Assembly (NCBI GenBank): GCA_005223375.1
Contig: RXOD01005809.1
Location: 1 to 12,431, forward strand
From: Amoebophrya sp. AT5.2
Taxonomy: Eukaryota; Sar; Dinophyceae; Syndiniales; Amoebophryaceae
Length of the DNA stretch: 12,431 bases
Reading direction: 5' to 3'
How positions within the stretch are numbered: the stretch's first letter is position 1; each line of letters begins with the position of its first letter. Positions 10,901-12,431 of the stretch are shown here, piece by piece. The position numbers were made by a program, and so were the translations under genes. The notes under the pieces are model-generated. The model was given only the letters and a program-made list of their open reading frames with translations. It did no database searches and was not told the DNA's origin.

Positions 10901-10977
10901 CGGACGACGAGGAGGACTCGAAGGATACGAAGCGGTCACGACGAGGAACGGGGGGAGGAAGCTCTAAAGAGTCGTAG
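4915..10977 (+). CDS. TOP2: DNA topoisomerase II, seven exons, complete
   Basis: This nuclear enzyme passes one DNA duplex through a transient double-strand break in another, using ATP, and is essential for decatenating chromosomes. Exons are 4915-5667, 5825-6487, 6616-7018, 7151-7709, 7853-8966, 9152-9359 and 9770-10977, giving about 1635 residues (human enzymes are about 1530-1620). The N-box FDEILVNAAD is at 81-90, YNNGAGVPV at 115-123, the ATP-binding GGRNGFGAKL at 156-165 and the QTK loop at 378-380. TOPRIM motifs are EGDSAK from Glu464 and DQDLDGSH at 541-548. The catalytic tyrosine is Tyr794, directly after HASAR. GIGVGW follows in exon 5, and FNYLLGMPLWNLT marks the end of the breakage-reunion core, before an exon-6 coiled-coil-like segment. 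Exon 7 encodes a low-complexity tail with an Asp run, an AT-hook-like RGRKP, Ser runs and a basic RKRKL likely to aid nuclear import. The ATG has A at -3 and begins just before the conserved IEQIYQKKTQLEHIL. A ~35-residue Gly/Asn/Lys-rich insertion lies before ITDCREYHT. All catalytic motifs are intact. Confidence 0.97.
5668..5824 (+). other. topoisomerase II intron 1 (157 bp, GT-AG, phase 0)
   Basis: The exon ends DKRCK and the next begins VFLNDKRLP; the join KVFLND is the usual topoisomerase II sequence. The donor is AAG|GTATGG and the acceptor is CAAAAG|GTTTTC. Reading through would give a stop two codons into the intron (TGA at 5674). AGGT is present at both boundaries. Confidence 0.94.
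6488..6615 (+). other. topoisomerase II intron 2 (128 bp, GT-AG, phase 0)
   Basis: This intron splits the TOPRIM domain directly after EGDSAKALA; the next exon starts VAGLSVIGRDFYGVFPLRGK, as in all topoisomerases II. The donor is GCG|GTAATA and the acceptor is ACCAG|GTCGCC. GGT is shared by both boundaries. It is the shortest intron in the window. Confidence 0.95.
7019..7150 (+). other. topoisomerase II intron 3 (132 bp, GT-AG, phase 1)
   Basis: The exon ends ELWKGKNNN plus one base, and the next exon provides GC, then KGWDIKYYKGLGTST, giving the conserved KYYKGLGTS block. The donor is ATG|GTGTGC and the acceptor is GGTCAG|GCAAGG. An alternative pair (7021-7155) also keeps frame and drops one Lys; I prefer the TCAG acceptor. 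The intron contains an (AG)6 tract at 7085-7096. Confidence 0.88.
7085..7096. repeat. (AG)6 tract within topoisomerase II intron 3
   Basis: Six uninterrupted AG units lie in the intron. Each AG could act as a weak splice acceptor, but none continues the conserved protein. Confidence 0.8.
7710..7852 (+). other. topoisomerase II intron 4 (143 bp, GT-AG, phase 2) beside the catalytic Tyr codon
   Basis: The intron splits the Arg codon (AG|G) immediately before the active-site Tyr794, whose TAC codon is the first complete codon of the next exon (7854-7856). The spliced reading HASARYIFTRL matches the universal active-site motif. The donor is AAG|GTAAGA, the best consensus donor in this gene; the acceptor is ACTGAG|GTACAT. 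AGGTA appears at both ends. Confidence 0.95.
8967..9151 (+). other. topoisomerase II intron 5 (185 bp, GT-AG, phase 0)
   Basis: The exon ends MPLWNLTQEK and the next begins VEELKRQLSEKTDEL, matching the family transition from the core into a charged coiled-coil segment. The donor is AAG|GTGCTT and the acceptor is TTCTCAG|GTCGAA with a pyrimidine-rich tract before it. AGGT appears at both boundaries. Confidence 0.93.
9360..9769 (+). other. topoisomerase II intron 6 (about 410 bp, GT-AG, phase 1)
   Basis: This intron joins the coiled-coil exon to the C-terminal tail exon beginning KKPARGRKPA. The acceptor is AAACCACAG|TGAAG. Two donors keep the frame: GTATGT at 9360 (chosen, closer to consensus) and GTATAA at 9354, which would drop two residues. 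It is by far the longest intron of this gene. It contains AATAAA near 9655 and a 48-codon open stretch (9503-9646) that does not fit as an in-frame exon. Confidence 0.8.
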
Positions 10978-11783
10978 CGGGCAGGGGATTTTCTTCGGCA
11001 GAATGATCTAAAAGTTTAGCTTTCTCAGTCTGAGTACTTTGACTTTTCAGAAAAGACGTCGAAGAAGCCTACGCCCGGCGCACTGCATGTCGCGGCTCGC
11101 GTCCGGTATGGGTATACTATAGCTTCTCGCTCCTGTCAAAGTCAATCTCCTCGATCGCCGCTCGCCGTCACTGTCGACGTACCGCGGAAGAATTTTAAAC
11201 AAACGGATGAAGTACGTAGTTGTACACGAGAGCCCAAATCTCGAAGCGTTTGATTGAGTACTACGAAAGGTGGGCATCGATGAACGGAAACCCTCTGCGT
11301 ACGTCGTACTAGTACTCGACTAGCGACGCTGATTGTGAGGATACCGCCATCATCAGAGAACAACGACGCGAAGTTCTTGTATACTAACTTGAACCGCCTA
11401 CCACGCCAGGACCTACACCTATTTGATGACGTAGTCTTTGATATAGGAAGCGAAGGATGAATACTTGTTGCGCTTGCGGACGAGGCAGTGGACGATATGG
11501 TAGCAGGTCGAGCCTCTCGAGTCCCGGCTCTTTAGGCACCCCCAACAAAAATAAAACTACTTCTCAAGAATACAGGCTGGCACAGGCTGCTACACGTACA
11601 CACTCTGAGAGTCAGCTCTCACTTTAGGTGCAGCTTGAGTACGGGACTAGTTGCTCGATGCTACAGCGGCCATCTAAGTAAGCTGCCTTGAGGCCGCTCG
11701 CTCCAAAATGTAGAGCTTACTTCTGGCCCGCTGTCACTACAAGCACTACGGCGCAATAGAATTTCAGGACTCGCAATCTTCTG

Positions 11784-11800
11784 CTCTTCACTGTGAAGAG
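11784..11800. repeat. 17-base palindrome CTCTTCAC-T-GTGAAGAG
   Basis: Two perfect 8-base arms flank a single T. The spacer is too small for a normal RNA hairpin without opening the inner pairs; as DNA it is a compact two-fold symmetric site of the kind dimeric proteins can bind. No function can be assigned. Confidence 0.7.
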
Positions 11801-12135
11801 GCGGTCTGTGGGTGCACCCGTGGGGACGGCACCAGCACACTAACTCATTCTGACTTGTAGTTGTACTGCTAATACCGTGTCAGGACGCGAACGCACGGAG
11901 ACAAAGACAATGCAGACTGAAATAAATGCTCCTACTCCTTCTCATAGCTCGGACGACGCTACTTGTGATCGCACCAAGGTGGCTGGCCAGGCCCGGGCTG
12001 CACTGTAAACGCTGTATTTTTGTGGAAGAGTGGCAAAGCCAACCTGGAAGAAAGAATGAAGGAGGCCTTGCTGTAGCTGTGCGTGGTGGTCCGATGGATT
12101 CATAATGCACCAGGTACGACGTGTGTATACTGTCC

Positions 12136-12154
12136 TGTGTGTGTGTGTGTGTGT
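12136..12154. repeat. (TG)9 microsatellite
   Basis: Nine uninterrupted TG units plus a T lie in noncoding DNA, preceded by a short degenerate GTGTGTATAC. The tract is likely length-polymorphic. Confidence 0.92.
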
Positions 12155-12431
12155 CTACCGTGTTTTTGATCGTTTAGTCGAAGTCATCGAGAAAATCGAT
12201 CGATATCGTGTCCTCGAGTTCGGTACGTTAAGATTGAACAGGTGAGATTGATTTCGGTCGTGTAAAAATGGTACCAGGATTGAGGAGTGGGCAGGTCGAA
12301 TACGAATTCGAAAACAAAACCAAAAGCAGATTGTGGTCATGCATTTGCATACTGAAGAATCTGTAAAGACGTGCCAAAGCCAAAGTACTAGGACGGAAAC
12401 ATATAATATTTTTATGGTTCTCGATCTATTT

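Larger units (their letters stand above)
10978..12431. other. 3' flank with no assignable gene
   Basis: There are about 1450 bases after the topoisomerase stop without a recognised gene. The start should be the topoisomerase 3'UTR. A pyrimidine tract with CAG ends at 11050 and looks like a good splice acceptor. Downstream, several 30-60-codon open stretches with codon-like periodicity occur in different frames on both strands (see the hunt section), none matching a family I know. AATAAA-like words occur near 11550 and 11920. From about 12120 the DNA becomes AT-richer with a TG repeat and a TATAATATTT stretch near the end, which could belong to the promoter of a following gene. Confidence 0.6.

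Noticed and set aside
11270..11930. Reassignment of TGA to Trp, suggested by in-frame TGA codons in coding-like stretches
   Set aside because: Both confident genes are fully explained with standard stops and introns, use TGG for conserved Trp, and have no in-frame TGA in exons. The stretches with TGA are not confirmed genes.
11880..12110. 76-codon minus-strand frame in the 3' flank
   Set aside because: Its Ser/Arg/Leu-rich product has no family resemblance, no splice context and no good codon periodicity.

Overview
This window is nuclear DNA from a eukaryote, most likely a protist. Two large protein-coding genes lie head-to-tail on the + strand, and both are cut by short spliceosomal GT-AG introns (128 to about 410 bp). 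Coding exons prefer G/C at third codon positions, while introns and intergenic DNA are more AT-rich. Both proteins carry long low-complexity insertions (Ser, Gly, Asp/Glu, Gln, Lys). The style recalls alveolates such as dinoflagellate relatives, but nothing in the sequence fixes the lineage. There is no sign of a bacterial, organellar or viral origin, no recognisable transposase or reverse transcriptase, no CRISPR array and no RNA gene that I could see.

Region 1 (about 2-3986) is an ABCG/White-type ABC half-transporter whose 5' end lies outside the window. One intron (1066-1297) splits it between Walker A and the Q-loop. The conserved ABC ATPase comes first and the six-helix membrane domain second, the reverse order typical of ABCG. 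At least 1250 residues are visible, about twice the normal size, because of a ~290-residue disordered N-terminus, a ~100-residue insertion inside the ATPase and ~300 residues between the ATPase and the membrane domain.

Region 2 (3987-4914) is intergenic. It holds the transporter 3' flank, with a small nested inverted repeat and a (CG)6 tract, and the topoisomerase 5' flank, with a palindromic consensus splice donor that may mark a 5'UTR intron.

Region 3 (4915-10977) is a complete seven-exon gene for eukaryotic DNA topoisomerase II, about 1635 residues. It shows the GHKL ATPase, TOPRIM, the winged-helix active-site tyrosine and a long low-complexity C-terminal tail. All six introns join in frame and restore family-conserved sequence across every junction within the catalytic core.

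Region 4 (10978-12431) contains no gene I can assign. It has a TG microsatellite, palindromes and several short coding-like open stretches on both strands. These could be small exons of an unrecognised gene, an alternative 3' end of the topoisomerase gene, or chance.

The two genes have no obvious functional link. One is a membrane exporter and the other a nuclear enzyme that untangles DNA. Their shared strand and tight spacing probably reflect genome organisation. The main curiosities are the oversized transporter, the repeated (A)GGT at both ends of most introns, and the unresolved 3' region.
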